Below, in pieces: positions 8,005 to 17,085 of a stretch of DNA of 63,498 bases. Location: assembly GCF_900155735.1 (NCBI RefSeq), contig NZ_LT707059.1, positions 365,672 to 429,169 of the forward strand, read 5' to 3'. Below the pieces are notes generated by a model. It was not told the DNA's origin and did not search any database. It saw only the letters and a program-made list of their open reading frames with translations. Position 1 is the first letter of the stretch, and every line of letters begins with the position of its first letter. Both the position numbers and the translations under genes were made by a program. Origin of the DNA: Intestinibacillus massiliensis. GTDB lineage: Bacteria; Bacillota; Clostridia; Oscillospirales; Butyricicoccaceae.

Positions 8005-8868
8005 ATGGGGCTTTGTGATTTAAATACGATCCGCGAGATATTGGGGCGGCACGGTTTCCGCTTTTCCAAATCGTTGGGGCAGAATTTCCTGACGGCGCAA
8101 TGGGTGCCGGAGCGGATCGCGGCGGAATGCGGGGCGGACGCGGGCAGCGGCGTGCTGGAGGTCGGGCCCGGGATGGGCTGCCTGACCGTGGAGTTGTCCA
8201 GGAAGGCGGCGCAGGTGGTCTCCATCGAGATCGACCGCGCGCTGTTCCCGGTGCTGGAGGAGACGCTTTCCGGCACGGGCAACACCGAGGTGGTGCAGGG
8301 CGACGTGCTCAAGACCGATTTGGCGGCATTATGCCGCGAAAAATTCGGCGGCCGCCCGGTGTACGCCTGCGCAAACCTGCCATACTATATCACAACGCCC
8401 GCAATCTCCGCACTGCTTGACGCCGGGGTTTTTGAGGCGGTCACCGTGATGGTGCAGCGGGAGGTTGCGCAGCGCATCTGCGCGGCAGCCGGCACGTCGG
8501 ATTACAGCGCCTTTTCCATTTATGTGCAGTACCACGCCGCGGCCGAAATCCTGTTTGACGTCCCGGCGGAATGCTTTGTGCCGCGCCCCAAGGTGGATTC
8601 CGCGGTGCTGCGCCTTGTGCCGCGGGACAAGCCGGCGGTCGAGGTAACGGACGAAAGGCTGTTCTTCGCCATTGTGCGCGCAGCCTTTAACCAGCGGCGC
8701 AAGGTGCTTTCCAATGCGGCGGTGCCGGCTTTTGGCGGGCGGCTGGACAAGGCGCAGGTGGCTGCGCTGATCGCGGATTGCGGGCTGGACGCGCAAATCC
8801 GTGGCGAACGGCTGACGCTGGCGGATTTTGCAAACCTGGCCAACCGCGCAGCGGCCATGCTCGGCTGA
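8005..8868 (+). CDS. rsmA: 16S rRNA (adenine-N6,N6)-dimethyltransferase
   Basis: A 287-residue KsgA/RsmA protein that dimethylates two adjacent adenines in the 3'-terminal hairpin of 16S rRNA using S-adenosylmethionine. Motifs: KSLGQNFL at the N terminus, the SAM-binding VLEVGPGMG, and catalytic NLPYYITTP. The C-terminal helical domain includes RAAFNQRRKVLSN. The ATG at 8005 is preceded by ACGGAGGG; ATG 7990 has no ribosome binding site. Confidence 0.97.
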   Translation: MGLCDLNTIREILGRHGFRFSKSLGQNFLTAQWVPERIAAECGADAGSGVLEVGPGMGCLTVELSRKAAQVVSIEIDRALFPVLEETLSGTGNTEVVQGDVLKTDLAALCREKFGGRPVYACANLPYYITTPAISALLDAGVFEAVTVMVQREVAQRICAAAGTSDYSAFSIYVQYHAAAEILFDVPAECFVPRPKVDSAVLRLVPRDKPAVEVTDERLFFAIVRAAFNQRRKVLSNAAVPAFGGRLDKAQVAALIADCGLDAQIRGERLTLADFANLANRAAAMLG

Positions 8869-8887
8869 CCGAAGTCAGAGGCCGAGC
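8859..8887. terminator. Shared hairpin at the convergent rsmA/minus-operon junction
   Basis: GCTCGGCTGAC (8859-8869) pairs with GTCAG plus CCGAGC (8874-8887, 3-base bulge). It spans both stop codons. There is no T run, so termination is uncertain; it is the only structured element between the two convergent units. Confidence 0.35.
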
Positions 8888-9189
8888 ACGAGCATGATGC
8901 CGATCAGCACGAGCAGGTCGACGTCGAAGTCGTCCGAATCCGCAATCAGGAAATAAATTGCGATGATGACGATCAGGGTGTCCAGGTCGAAGTGCAGGTT
9001 GCGCAGGCGCCCGGAAAGCGCCTCGCCGACGCCGGACAGGATGCCGCCTGCAGGCTGCGCCTGGGGCGGGGCCTCCCGCTCGTGCGGGGTTTCGTTATGT
9101 ACCGCGGACGCCTGCCCCCCGGGCTGCGGCGCGGCTTCCGGTTCGCGCGGGGGGTTCTCACGCGCGGTACTCAGATAACGGTTATACAA
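8875..9189 (-). CDS. Small protein with C-terminal hydrophobic helix, unknown function
   Basis: A 104-residue protein, last of a three-gene minus-strand operon. A charged, Pro/Gln-rich N-terminal half is followed by a hydrophobic segment (LDTLIVIIAIYFLIA), an acidic patch (DSDDFDVD) and a second short hydrophobic run (LLVLIGIMLVLGL). It begins with TTG at 9189, chosen because GGAAGGGGGG lies 7 bases upstream. Function not recognised; membrane association is inferred. Confidence 0.7.
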   Translation of the reverse strand: MYNRYLSTARENPPREPEAAPQPGGQASAVHNETPHEREAPPQAQPAGGILSGVGEALSGRLRNLHFDLDTLIVIIAIYFLIADSDDFDVDLLVLIGIMLVLGL

Positions 9190-9207
9190 GGCAATGCCCC
9201 CCTTCCG

Positions 9208-9699
9208 TTAGATTTCACGTGTCCCGTCGTCCCCCGTGCCGCGCGGCCCGCCCAGCTGCCCCATTGCGCTGCGCGCCATGCGCGCCATACTGACCAGGCG
9301 CATCGCATGGTCGAGCTGGTGGCCGACGCCGTCGGCGACAAAGGGTTTGAGAGAATTGAGCAGGTTGACCTTCTCGCGGCTGACCGCGTTCGCGCCGCTG
9401 CGCGCGATCGCGTGGAGCACGGGCATCGCGCGGCTCATCAGCTCGGCCGAAGGGTCGTAGTCCGTGTTCGCGCCATGCTGTGGCCGCGGCGGTGTAAAAC
9501 CGCCGAACCCGCCCGCAGGCGCGGCGTTCCCGGGGGAAGGGCGCGCCTGTGCGGGGGAGGGTTCTGGCTGTGGCTCGGCCTGCGGGGGCTGTTCGCCGCC
9601 GGGGCTGCCGCCGAACAGGGAAGAGGCCATGTTGATGGCGCTTTGCAGTTTTTCCGGGTCGGAAAACAGCGAGGAAAGCATATCGTTTGACGGTTCCAT
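9208..9699 (-). CDS. Hypothetical Pro/Gly-rich protein, middle gene of the trio
   Basis: A 163-residue protein beginning MEPSNDMLSSLFSDPEKLQ. A short helical N terminus resembles many clostridial small proteins ending in a phase such as SLFGG, followed by a Pro/Gln/Ala-rich linker (about residues 38-85) and a C-terminal helical region (LMSRAMPVLHAIARSG, SLKPFVADGVGHQLDHAMRL). ATG 9699 has AAGGAGGG upstream; an in-frame start at 9756 does not. Function unknown. Confidence 0.75.
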   Translation of the reverse strand: MEPSNDMLSSLFSDPEKLQSAINMASSLFGGSPGGEQPPQAEPQPEPSPAQARPSPGNAAPAGGFGGFTPPRPQHGANTDYDPSAELMSRAMPVLHAIARSGANAVSREKVNLLNSLKPFVADGVGHQLDHAMRLVSMARMARSAMGQLGGPRGTGDDGTREI

Positions 9700-9721
9700 C
9701 TTGTAAGCAGGCCCTCCTTTA

Positions 9722-10003
9722 TTATTTGCCCATGAGGAATTGCAGCTGGCGGGCAAGATCCGCGCCCTCCGGCGTTTGCATCATCTGCGAGAGCGCGGCT
9801 TTCGCGGCGTTCATGTCGCCCCACTGTGCGGCGGCCGCGGCCTGCTCGATCTGCCCGGCGCAGGCGGGCGGGATGCTCCGTGCGATGCGTTTGCCGTCCG
9901 GGGACTGCGCGTGCTGCATCAGGTTATCAAGGGCTGCCCGCGCCTGCGGGTCTTTCGCCGCGCTTTCCTGTAGCTGCCGGGCGAGTGCGTTAAAGTCAAC
10001 CAT
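9722..10003 (-). CDS. Hypothetical helical protein, first gene of the trio
   Basis: A 93-residue, mostly alpha-helical, Ala/Gln-rich protein (MVDFNALARQLQESAAKDP to LARQLQFLMGK). The ATG at 10003 is preceded by GGAGG; an ATG at 10042 has none. It has no signal peptide or membrane segment. It and the middle gene share a pattern of short amphipathic helices, which suggests co-assembly, but the role is unknown. Confidence 0.75.
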   Translation of the reverse strand: MVDFNALARQLQESAAKDPQARAALDNLMQHAQSPDGKRIARSIPPACAGQIEQAAAAAQWGDMNAAKAALSQMMQTPEGADLARQLQFLMGK

Positions 10004-10082
10004 GGTTGTGTACCTCCAGTTCGTCGTCTCGTGTACTTTCACTATATGTACGGGACGTGCCGGAAGTGACTCAAAAACAGTC

Positions 10083-10111
10083 TTTACAACGACAAATGTT
10101 TGGTGTATAGT
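10083..10111 (+). promoter_or_regulatory. Promoter of the phosphodiesterase-coaX operon
   Basis: -35 TTTACA (10083-10088), 17-bp spacer, -10 TATAGT (10106-10111). Confidence 0.85.
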
Positions 10112-10174
10112 TTAAGGGCATATCGGACGGCGCGGAAGATTGCACGTCCGGGCCGCTTGGATGGTGATTTCAAA

Positions 10175-10696
10175 TTGAAAGTGCTGGTTTTTTCCGACTC
10201 CCATGGGCGGACGCTGGCGATGTATGGGGCGATCGAACGGGAACTCCCGGACGCGGTGATCCACCTGGGGGACTGCGTGGAGGATGCGCGCGACCTGATG
10301 CGGAGTTATCCGGAACTGACAATATGGCATGTCCGGGGGAATAACGATTATGAGCCGGATACGCCTTTCAGCGCGGTGGTTGCTCCCGGCGGCGTGCCGA
10401 TGTACCTGACGCACGGGCACAAGGAGCGCGTGAGCTGGTCGTCGCTCGGCGTGCTGCCGCGCCGCGCGCGGGAAGCCGGCTGCCGCGTCGCGCTGTACGG
10501 GCACACGCACCGCGTCCTGCAGGAGGAAGCGGACGGCGTGCTCGTTTTAAACCCGGGCAGCATCAGCCTGCCACGCGGCGGCCCGGCAAGTTATGCGCGC
10601 CTGGTTGTGGCGGAGGGGCGGCTGTTTGACGTCGCCATGCTGGATGAAGAGGGGCGGCCATACCGGGCGGACAAAAGGATGACAGGGTGGATATAA
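10175..10696 (+). CDS. YfcE/MJ0936-family metallophosphoesterase
   Basis: A 173-residue calcineurin-like phosphoesterase. Metal-binding motifs in order: FSDSHG (residues 6-11), HLGDCVED, RGNND, LTHGH and YGHTH. Family members are phosphodiesterases of uncertain physiological substrate. TTG at 10175 is taken as start: it yields the family N terminus MKVLVFSDSHG, GGTGA lies 7 bases upstream, and the promoter -10 at 10106-10111 lies inside the upstream extension. It heads an operon with coaX 3 bases away. Confidence 0.85.
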   Translation: MKVLVFSDSHGRTLAMYGAIERELPDAVIHLGDCVEDARDLMRSYPELTIWHVRGNNDYEPDTPFSAVVAPGGVPMYLTHGHKERVSWSSLGVLPRRAREAGCRVALYGHTHRVLQEEADGVLVLNPGSISLPRGGPASYARLVVAEGRLFDVAMLDEEGRPYRADKRMTGWI

Positions 10697-10699
10697 GAG

Positions 10700-11515
10700 A
10701 TGCTTTTAGCAATAGACGTAGGCAACACGAATATGGTCTTCGGCCTGTACGAGGGCGAAACGCTGTGCGGTTCCTTCCGCATTTCAACGAACGCGGGGCG
10801 CACCTCTGACGAACTCGGCATGCAGATCCTGCAGTATTATAATTTTAAGGGGCTGGACCCGAAAAAGACCGATGCGGTCATTATCGGCTCCGTAGTGCCG
10901 CCCGTCATGTATTCCCTGACGAACGCGATCAAGAAATACATTGGCCTGCGCCCGCAGATTGTCGGGGAGGATGTGGACCCCGGCATCCAGAATAAATACC
11001 AGAACCCGCGCGAAGTCGGCGTCGACCGCCTGGTGAACGCGGTTTCGGCCACGGAAAAATACGGCAAGCCGCTGATTATCGTGGATATCGGCACGGCGAC
11101 GACCTTCGACGCAATCGACGAGGAAGGCGCGTACCTGGGCGGCGTCATCTTCCCGGGGGTCAAGGTCGCGATGGAGGCGCTCTTTATGAAGGCGGCCAAG
11201 CTACCGCGCGTCGAGATCGTGCGCCCGGAGCGGGCGATCGGCCGCACGACGGTGCAGAGCATGCAGTCCGGCGCGGTGCGGGGCTATGTCGGCGCGCTGA
11301 CCGGCATCATCTGCGATATGAAGGCGGAGATGAAGGGCGCGGTGCGCGTGGTCGCGACAGGCGGCATGGGCCGCATGATGGCGGAATATTGCCCGCTGAT
11401 CGACGAGGTGGACAGCAACCTGACGCTGGAGGGGCTGCTCCGGATTTATCAGCAGAACCGGCATGCGTTTATCGGCTGCGAGGCCGATGGGAAGAAGGAA
11501 GACGTGGATGTTTAA
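10700..11515 (+). CDS. coaX: Type III pantothenate kinase
   Basis: A 271-residue CoaX enzyme that phosphorylates pantothenate in the first step of coenzyme A synthesis. ASKHA-fold motifs: LAIDVGNTN (phosphate 1), GVDRLVNAV, and VDIGTATTFDAI. Adenosine-site glycine loop: VATGGMGRMM. The length fits the family. It overlaps the start of the next gene by 8 bases. Confidence 0.97.
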   Translation: MLLAIDVGNTNMVFGLYEGETLCGSFRISTNAGRTSDELGMQILQYYNFKGLDPKKTDAVIIGSVVPPVMYSLTNAIKKYIGLRPQIVGEDVDPGIQNKYQNPREVGVDRLVNAVSATEKYGKPLIIVDIGTATTFDAIDEEGAYLGGVIFPGVKVAMEALFMKAAKLPRVEIVRPERAIGRTTVQSMQSGAVRGYVGALTGIICDMKAEMKGAVRVVATGGMGRMMAEYCPLIDEVDSNLTLEGLLRIYQQNRHAFIGCEADGKKEDVDV

Positions 11516-12008
11516 GCAAAAATGCATTGGCGCCCGCGGGCCCCTGATGCCCGTGGTTTCCGTCTTATCCTGCGCGCTCATCCTTTACAGCGTCACGGAC
11601 GCCGGGATGCGTGAGCTCGGCTGGCCGGGCTGGGCGGTATTCTGCTGGGTGGCAGTGATGCTGGTAGTCACCGTCATCATCTGGCGGTACACCCGTGTAG
11701 AGATGGAATACATGTGGTTCAGCGGCGAACTGGTGGTGCGTCGCAGCGACCGGATGGAGAATTACCGCCTGGTGGTACGCCAGGAGGAGATGGAGGGCAT
11801 GCGCGACCGGAGCGGCTCCATGGGGCGCTGCTTTTTCGGCGGGCGCACCCTGAACTGCTGCGCAACCCTGCGCGGCCGTGTCTGGGACTGCTGCACCCTG
11901 TACTATCATGATGCGGAAGGCCGCGCGTGGCGGCTGCGCTTCCAACCGGCGGGGGAACTCCGCATGATGCTGGCGCAGGCGGTGCAAACGCAAATGGAAA
12001 AAGCGTGA
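11508..12008 (+). CDS. Membrane protein, unknown function
   Basis: A 166-residue protein with two predicted transmembrane helices (about residues 13-30 and 40-60) and a soluble, possibly PH-like C-terminal domain beginning YMWFSGELVVRR. It contains a Cys-rich region (GRCFFGGRTLNCC, VWDCC). The ATG at 11508 lies inside the coaX 3' end with GAAGAAGGAAG upstream, so the genes are translationally linked. Family not recognised. Confidence 0.75.
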   Translation: MFKQKCIGARGPLMPVVSVLSCALILYSVTDAGMRELGWPGWAVFCWVAVMLVVTVIIWRYTRVEMEYMWFSGELVVRRSDRMENYRLVVRQEEMEGMRDRSGSMGRCFFGGRTLNCCATLRGRVWDCCTLYYHDAEGRAWRLRFQPAGELRMMLAQAVQTQMEKA

Positions 12009-12030
12009 AACAACTTGTTTCACGCTTTTT
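11998..12030. terminator. Bidirectional terminator between the coaX operon and nth
   Basis: A perfect 14-bp stem, AAAAAGCGTGAAAC (11998-12011) and GTTTCACGCTTTTT (12017-12030), with T runs on both strands; it serves both convergent units. Confidence 0.92.
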
Positions 12031-12046
12031 GTGCTTTTTAATGTAA

Positions 12047-12688
12047 TTATTTATTCCCCATTGGATACGACGGGCAGACTGCCGCAAGGCAGCAGTGCTG
12101 GCATTTGGGGCTGCGCGCCGTGCAGACCTCGCGCCCATGTAGTACAAGCCGGTGGCAGAAGTCCGACGATTCCTGCGGGTCGAGCAGCTTGCGCAAGGCG
12201 GTTTCCACTTTGGCAGGATCCTTGAGGTCCTTGACGAAGCCGAGCCGGTTGGACAGGCGGATACAGTGCGTGTCCGTCACGACGGCGGGCTGGCCGTAGA
12301 TATCGCCCAGGATCAGGTTGGCGGTTTTTCGGCCGACGCCGGGCAGGCGCAGCAGGTCCGCCATATTGTCGGGCACCTTGCCGCCAAACTCGGTAAGCAG
12401 CATCTGCGCGGCGGCCTTGATATCGCGCGCCTTGGTGTGGAAAAGGCCGCAGGTTTTGATACCCTCCTCGATCGCCTCGACTGGCGCCTCGGCAAAGCTT
12501 TCGAGCGTGGGGAAGTCCACGTAAAGATCCTTTGTAACCAGATTTACGCGCGCATCGGTGCATTGCGCGGAAAGGCGGGTTGCAAAGAGCAGCTCGTAAT
12601 CCTTTTGATACAGCAGGGCGCAGGTCGCATCCGGGTAGGCTTCCTTCAGCAGGGCGGTAACGGCGGCCGCACGTTCTTTCTTAGTCAT
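12047..12688 (-). CDS. nth: Endonuclease III (DNA glycosylase/AP lyase)
   Basis: A 213-residue base-excision repair enzyme that removes oxidised pyrimidines. It has the helix-hairpin-helix LPGVGRKTAN carrying the catalytic Lys, the catalytic Asp in VVTDTHC, and the C-terminal [4Fe-4S] loop C-x6-C-x2-C-x5-C. Start ATG 12688 has AAGGAGG upstream; an ORF extension to 12820 lacks a ribosome binding site. Confidence 0.97.
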   Translation of the reverse strand: MTKKERAAAVTALLKEAYPDATCALLYQKDYELLFATRLSAQCTDARVNLVTKDLYVDFPTLESFAEAPVEAIEEGIKTCGLFHTKARDIKAAAQMLLTEFGGKVPDNMADLLRLPGVGRKTANLILGDIYGQPAVVTDTHCIRLSNRLGFVKDLKDPAKVETALRKLLDPQESSDFCHRLVLHGREVCTARSPKCQHCCLAAVCPSYPMGNK

Positions 12689-12722
12689 ATCAGGCCTCCT
12701 TGTTTTGCTTGAATTCGACTTT

Positions 12723-12751
12723 ATTGTAGCATACCTGGTTGAAAATGAAAA
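12723..12751 (-). promoter_or_regulatory. Promoter of nth
   Basis: On the minus strand: -35 TTTTCA (12751-12746), 17-bp spacer, extended -10 TGc-TACAAT (hexamer 12728-12723). Confidence 0.65.
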
Positions 12752-12814
12752 TGGCATCAGCACAATTACCAGAACTATTTGTCGATTCGCTCTTTTTTTC
12801 GTATGCCTCATAGC

Positions 12815-12843
12815 TTGCAAAAGGGTTACAGAATTGGTTTAAT
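12815..12843 (+). promoter_or_regulatory. Promoter of glyA
   Basis: -35 TTGCAA (12815-12820), 17-bp spacer, -10 TTTAAT (12838-12843). Confidence 0.75.
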
Positions 12844-12894
12844 ATAAACAATAGGGTTTTTACACTTTAGAATAAGAAAACGGAGGCAAAAAAT

Positions 12895-14136
12895 ATGGTG
12901 CGCGAAGCGATGGAGTTTATAAAGCAGTTTGACCCGGAGATCGGCGATGCTGTACAGGCGGAATACGACCGCCAGTGCCGCAATATCGAGCTGATCGCTT
13001 CTGAAAATATCGTATCCCCTGCCGTAATGGCGGCGATGGCGACGGTATTGACCAACAAATATGCAGAGGGCTACCCGGGTAAGCGCTACTACGGCGGCTG
13101 CGAGTGCGTCGATGTAGTGGAGCGCCTGGCGATCGAGCGCGTCTGCAAGCTGTTCGGCGCGGGCTTTGCCAATGTGCAGCCGCACTCCGGCGCACAGGCC
13201 AATATGGCGGTCTATCAGGCGCTGTGCCAGCCGGGCGACACGGTGCTCGGCATGAGCCTTGACAACGGCGGCCACCTGACCCACGGCAGCCCGGTAAACC
13301 AGTCCGGCCTCCTTTACCATATCGTCCCCTATGGCGTCGACGAAAACGGCTATATCGATTACGACGCCCTGCGCGAGCTTGCCAAGAAGGAAAAGCCGAA
13401 GATGATCATCGCGGGCGCATCCGCATACCCGCGCGCCATCCGTTTTGATATTTTTGCCGACATTGCCAAGGAAGTCGGCGCTTACCTGTTCGTCGACATG
13501 GCGCATATCGCAGGCCTTGTCGCTGCCGGCCTGCATATGAACCCGATGGAATATGCCGACGTGGTCACCACCACGACGCACAAGACTCTGCGCGGCCCGC
13601 GCGGCGGCGTCATCCTGACGAATAACGAGGAACTGGCCAAGAAGTTCAATAAGGCGATCTTCCCGGGCACCCAGGGCGGCCCGCTCATGCACGTCATCGC
13701 GGCCAAGGCGGTCTGCTTCCATGAGGCGCTGCAGCCGGAGTTCAAGGCATATCAGAAGCAGGTCGTCACCAATGCGGCGGCGCTCGCGGACGCGCTGCTG
13801 AAGCAGGGCTTTGACCTGGTTTCCGGCGGCACGGATAACCACCTGATGCTCGCAGACCTGCGCAAGGCCGGCGTTACGGGCAAGGAACTGCAGCGCCGCC
13901 TGGACGAAGTGTACATTACCGCAAACAAGAACACCATCCCGAACGACCCGGAAAGCCCGTTCGTCACCAGCGGCATGCGTATTGGCACGCCGGCCGTCAC
14001 GACCCGCGGCTTCCGTGAGCCCGAAATGGTGCGCATTGCCGAGTTCGTTTGGCAGACGGCGACCGATTTCGACGCAAAGGCCGATTCGATCCGCGCGGGC
14101 GTTTGCGAAATTTGTAAGCAATTTCCGATTTACTAA
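12895..14136 (+). CDS. glyA: Serine hydroxymethyltransferase
   Basis: A 413-residue PLP enzyme that interconverts serine and glycine with transfer of a one-carbon unit to tetrahydrofolate. Signatures: [27 protein letters not shown], and the PLP lysine in [14 protein letters not shown]. It is full length, starts at ATG after CGGAGG, and is monocistronic with its own promoter and terminator. Confidence 0.98.
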   Translation: MVREAMEFIKQFDPEIGDAVQAEYDRQCRNIELIASENIVSPAVMAAMATVLTNKYAEGYPGKRYYGGCECVDVVERLAIERVCKLFGAGFANVQPHSGAQANMAVYQALCQPGDTVLGMSLDNGGHLTHGSPVNQSGLLYHIVPYGVDENGYIDYDALRELAKKEKPKMIIAGASAYPRAIRFDIFADIAKEVGAYLFVDMAHIAGLVAAGLHMNPMEYADVVTTTTHKTLRGPRGGVILTNNEELAKKFNKAIFPGTQGGPLMHVIAAKAVCFHEALQPEFKAYQKQVVTNAAALADALLKQGFDLVSGGTDNHLMLADLRKAGVTGKELQRRLDEVYITANKNTIPNDPESPFVTSGMRIGTPAVTTRGFREPEMVRIAEFVWQTATDFDAKADSIRAGVCEICKQFPIY

Positions 14137-14149
14137 GAATTATGTTGAC

Positions 14150-14188
14150 AATACAGCCAATTCTGTCGAAGGATTGGCTGTATTTTTT
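14150..14188 (+). terminator. Intrinsic terminator after glyA
   Basis: A perfect 12-bp stem, AATACAGCCAAT (14150-14161) and ATTGGCTGTATT (14173-14184), followed by T. Confidence 0.92.
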
Positions 14189-14210
14189 ATGCAAAAAGCA
14201 AAATGGGGTC

Positions 14211-14238
14211 TTGAAAATACAGGTGGTTATGGTATAAT
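14211..14238 (+). promoter_or_regulatory. Promoter of pgi
   Basis: -35 TTGAAA (14211-14216), 16-bp spacer, consensus -10 TATAAT (14233-14238). Confidence 0.85.
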
Positions 14239-14283
14239 ATAACCAAAGCTTTGGGGCTTGTAACGACATAAGAGGTGGAAAAG

Positions 14284-15630
14284 ATGGCAATGGAGTTAAA
14301 ACTGACCGGTATTCGCCCGTTCATCAATGTAGACGAGATCCGCAACATCAGTTTAATGATTAACATGTGTAATGAGTGGCTGAAGAGCAAAACCGGCGCT
14401 GGCCATGATTACTTGGGGTGGGTAAACCTTCCGAACGATTACGACAGGGAGGAGTTCGACCGGATCAAGAAGACCGCGAAAAAAGTGCAGGGCATATGCG
14501 ACGTTGTCGTTGTCATCGGCATTGGCGGTTCCTATCTGGGTTCCCGCGCGGCCATCGAGTTTGTCAAAGGGCAATATTATAATAACAAGCATGGCAAGGA
14601 CACGCCGGACGTGTATTTCGTCGGCAATAACGTCAGTTCGGCGTATCTGAACGATATCATTGAAATTGTCGGCGACCGCGATTTCTGCATTAATGTAATC
14701 TCTAAATCTGGCCGTACGACCGAGCCTGCAATCGCATTCCGTATCTTCAAGGAAATGATAGAAAAGAAGTACGGCAAGGAAGGCGCAAAGGAGCGCATCA
14801 TCGCCACGACCGACCGCGAAAAGGGCGCCCTCAAGGAACTGGCCGACGCGGAGGGCTATGAAACCTTTGTCGTGCCGGACGATATTGGCGGCCGTTTCTC
14901 TGTGTTGACCGCGGTCGGCCTGCTGCCGATGGCGATTGCCGGGCTGGACATCGACGAGGTCATGCGCGGCGCGCAGGAAGCGATGAAGATGTACGAGACC
15001 AACGACATCAATAACAACGATTGCCTGCAGTATGTCGCAATGCGCAACATCCTGTACCGCAAGGGCATCAACATTGAAGTGTTGGTCAACTATGAGCCGG
15101 CGCTGACGATGCTGGGCGAATGGTTCAAGCAGCTCTTTGCGGAGAGCGAGGGCAAGGAGCATAAAGGCCTGTTCCCGGTGTCTGCAAACTTCTCGACCGA
15201 CCTGCACTCGGTAGGCCAGTTCATCCAGGACGGCACGCGCAGCCTGTTTGAAACCGTAATCTGGGTCAAGGAGCCGCGTACGGATGCGGTCATCCAGGCC
15301 GACGAGGAGGATATCGACGGCCTCAACTACCTGGCGGGCAAATCTATGCAGTTTGTAAACCGCAAGGCATACGAGGGCACGCTGATGGCGCACGTGGACG
15401 GCGGTACCGCGAACATCGTATTTGAGATTGACCGCGCCGACGAGTACCATTTCGGTTACTTGGTCTACTTCTTTGAGAAGGCCTGCGGCCTGTCCGGGTA
15501 CCTGCTGGGCGTAAACCCGTTCAACCAGCCCGGCGTCGAGGATTACAAGAAGAATATGTTTGCGCTGCTCGGCAAGCCCGGGTACGAAGAGCGCAGGAAG
15601 GCGCTGGAAGAGCGCCTGGCAAAACAGTAA
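14284..15630 (+). CDS. pgi: Glucose-6-phosphate isomerase
   Basis: A 448-residue short bacterial-type PGI, the second step of glycolysis. Signatures: [30 protein letters not shown] (sugar-phosphate loop), and the C-terminal [16 protein letters not shown] 14284 is 5 bases from AGGTGG; ATG 14290 is an alternative. It has its own promoter and a strong terminator. Confidence 0.97.
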   Translation: MAMELKLTGIRPFINVDEIRNISLMINMCNEWLKSKTGAGHDYLGWVNLPNDYDREEFDRIKKTAKKVQGICDVVVVIGIGGSYLGSRAAIEFVKGQYYNNKHGKDTPDVYFVGNNVSSAYLNDIIEIVGDRDFCINVISKSGRTTEPAIAFRIFKEMIEKKYGKEGAKERIIATTDREKGALKELADAEGYETFVVPDDIGGRFSVLTAVGLLPMAIAGLDIDEVMRGAQEAMKMYETNDINNNDCLQYVAMRNILYRKGINIEVLVNYEPALTMLGEWFKQLFAESEGKEHKGLFPVSANFSTDLHSVGQFIQDGTRSLFETVIWVKEPRTDAVIQADEEDIDGLNYLAGKSMQFVNRKAYEGTLMAHVDGGTANIVFEIDRADEYHFGYLVYFFEKACGLSGYLLGVNPFNQPGVEDYKKNMFALLGKPGYEERRKALEERLAKQ

Positions 15631-15640
15631 AACGGCAGCA

Positions 15641-15675
15641 AAAAGCAGGCGGGGCATTGCCCCGCCTGCTTTTTT
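15641..15675 (+). terminator. Intrinsic terminator after pgi
   Basis: A perfect stem of about 15 bp, AAAAGCAGGCGGGGC (15641-15655) with GCCCCGCCTGCTTTT, then further T. Confidence 0.95.
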
Positions 15676-15690
15676 GAGCCTTTAAGGTAT

Positions 15691-15719
15691 AAAAAAAACT
15701 CCCTGCCTTGGGCAGGGAG
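15691..15719 (-). terminator. Intrinsic terminator of rpmB
   Basis: On the minus strand a 9-bp stem CTCCCTGCC/GGCAGGGAG with a 3-base loop, then eight T (15698-15691). Confidence 0.92.
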
Positions 15720-15748
15720 CCTTCTCTAATCAAAATATGCGCGCAACC

Positions 15749-15937
15749 TTAGATAGCGCGGGTAACCTTGCCGGAGCGGAGGCACCGAGTACATACGTTG
15801 ACATGGCGGGGAGTACCGTCCACCAGAGCCTTTACACGACGAACGTTCGGCTTCCAGGTCCTGTTGGAACGTCTATGGGAGTGGGAAACCTTAATACCAA
15901 AGGTAACGCCCTTGCCGCAAATATCGCACTTTGCCAT
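15749..15937 (-). CDS. rpmB: 50S ribosomal protein L28
   Basis: A 62-residue L28. It starts MAKCDICGKGVTFG, has the SHSHRRSNRTWKPN segment typical of L28, and keeps two CxxC pairs (CDIC, CTRC), the zinc-binding C+ paralogue form. Start at 15937 follows AAGGAGGT on the minus strand; the much longer open frame upstream is a shadow of hprK. Single gene with own promoter and terminator. Confidence 0.98.
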   Translation of the reverse strand: MAKCDICGKGVTFGIKVSHSHRRSNRTWKPNVRRVKALVDGTPRHVNVCTRCLRSGKVTRAI

Positions 15938-15980
15938 TTTCCTGCACCTCCTTATCTGTAGGCATTGAGTAACGCATATT

Positions 15981-16009
15981 ATGATATCACAACCGGTGGG
16001 GGATTGCAA
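15981..16009 (-). promoter_or_regulatory. Promoter of rpmB
   Basis: On the minus strand: -35 TTGCAA (16009-16004), 17-bp spacer, -10 TATCAT (15986-15981). Confidence 0.75.
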
Positions 16010-16068
16010 GTCAATCCGACAAAAAAATTTATCGAAAGGAAAAAAATAGACGGCGCCCCCGGTTGCCA

Positions 16069-16097
16069 TTGAAAAAGGGGTTTCTTTGGGATATAAT
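16069..16097 (+). promoter_or_regulatory. Promoter of hprK
   Basis: -35 TTGAAA (16069-16074), 17-bp spacer, consensus -10 TATAAT (16092-16097). Confidence 0.88.
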
Positions 16098-16135
16098 AAA
16101 TTATAACTTTGCGAGAGGCAGGGAGGTAACGGCGT

Positions 16136-17068
16136 ATGCAGCTGAAGGAATTTAGCGTAAGCCTGGGTGAATTGATCCAGGAATTTGGTTTTGAAGTGAT
16201 CTATGGGCCGGATGGCTTTGATAAGATAGAAATTACAAAGGACGACATCAACCGCCCCGGCCTGCAGCTGGCTGGCTTTTTCGATTATTTCGACCCGAAC
16301 CGTATCCAGATCATGGGTAAGGTGGAGACGACGTTTGTCGAGCGTTTCACGCCTGAAATGCGGCTTGCATGCTTTGACAAGCTGTTCGCCACACAGATCC
16401 CCGCCATGATCATTTCCCGCAATATCGATGTGTTCCCCGAGTGCCTGGAGGCGGCGCAGAAGCACGGCGTACCGCTGCTGCGTACGAATGAATTCACTTC
16501 GACGATCATGAACGCCATGGTGGCATCGCTCAAGGTAAAGCTTGCGCCCCGCATCACGCTGCACGGCGTGCTGGTTGAAATCTACGGCGAAGGCGTGCTC
16601 CTGCTGGGCGACAGCGGCGTCGGCAAGTCGGAGACGGCCATCGAGCTGGTAAAGCGCGGGCACCGCCTGATTGCGGACGACGCGGTCGAAATCAAGCGTG
16701 TATCGGACAAGACCCTGGTCGGTACGGCACCGGAGGTCATCCGCCACTTTATCGAGCTGCGTGGCATCGGCATTGTCGACGTACGCCGCATCTTCGGTAT
16801 GGGCGCCGTCAAGCTCACGGAAAAGGTCGAACTGATCATCAACCTGGAAGCATGGGAAGAGGGCAAGCAGTATGACCGCCTGGGGCTGGATGGGCAGACC
16901 ACCAGCATCCTGGATATCGCGATCCCATCCCTGACGATCCCGGTCAAACCGGGCCGCAACCTCGCGGTCATCATCGAGGTTGCAGCGATGAACAACCGTC
17001 ACAAGAAGATGGGCTTCAACGCCGCGAAAGAATTACAGGACCGCATGCTCAAGGAGTTTGGCGGTTAA
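16136..17068 (+). CDS. hprK: HPr kinase/phosphorylase
   Basis: A 310-residue bifunctional enzyme that phosphorylates and dephosphorylates HPr on Ser46, linking glycolytic flux to carbon catabolite repression. The N-terminal regulatory domain (1-130) is followed by the catalytic domain with P-loop LLGDSGVGKSE, the RLIADDAVEI segment and IRHFIELRGIGIVDVR. The C-terminal signature NRHKKMGFNAA is present. It fits the nearby glucokinase and the PTS fructose genes at 47.9-50.7 kb. Confidence 0.97.
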   Translation: MQLKEFSVSLGELIQEFGFEVIYGPDGFDKIEITKDDINRPGLQLAGFFDYFDPNRIQIMGKVETTFVERFTPEMRLACFDKLFATQIPAMIISRNIDVFPECLEAAQKHGVPLLRTNEFTSTIMNAMVASLKVKLAPRITLHGVLVEIYGEGVLLLGDSGVGKSETAIELVKRGHRLIADDAVEIKRVSDKTLVGTAPEVIRHFIELRGIGIVDVRRIFGMGAVKLTEKVELIINLEAWEEGKQYDRLGLDGQTTSILDIAIPSLTIPVKPGRNLAVIIEVAAMNNRHKKMGFNAAKELQDRMLKEFGG

Positions 17069-17085
17069 TTACAGCGGACAACCGG

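Noticed and set aside
12826-14121. 431-codon minus-strand open frame opposite glyA
   Set aside because: It is the exact antisense of a complete serine hydroxymethyltransferase, has no Shine-Dalgarno and an Arg/Ala/His-rich translation typical of shadows in GC-rich genes.
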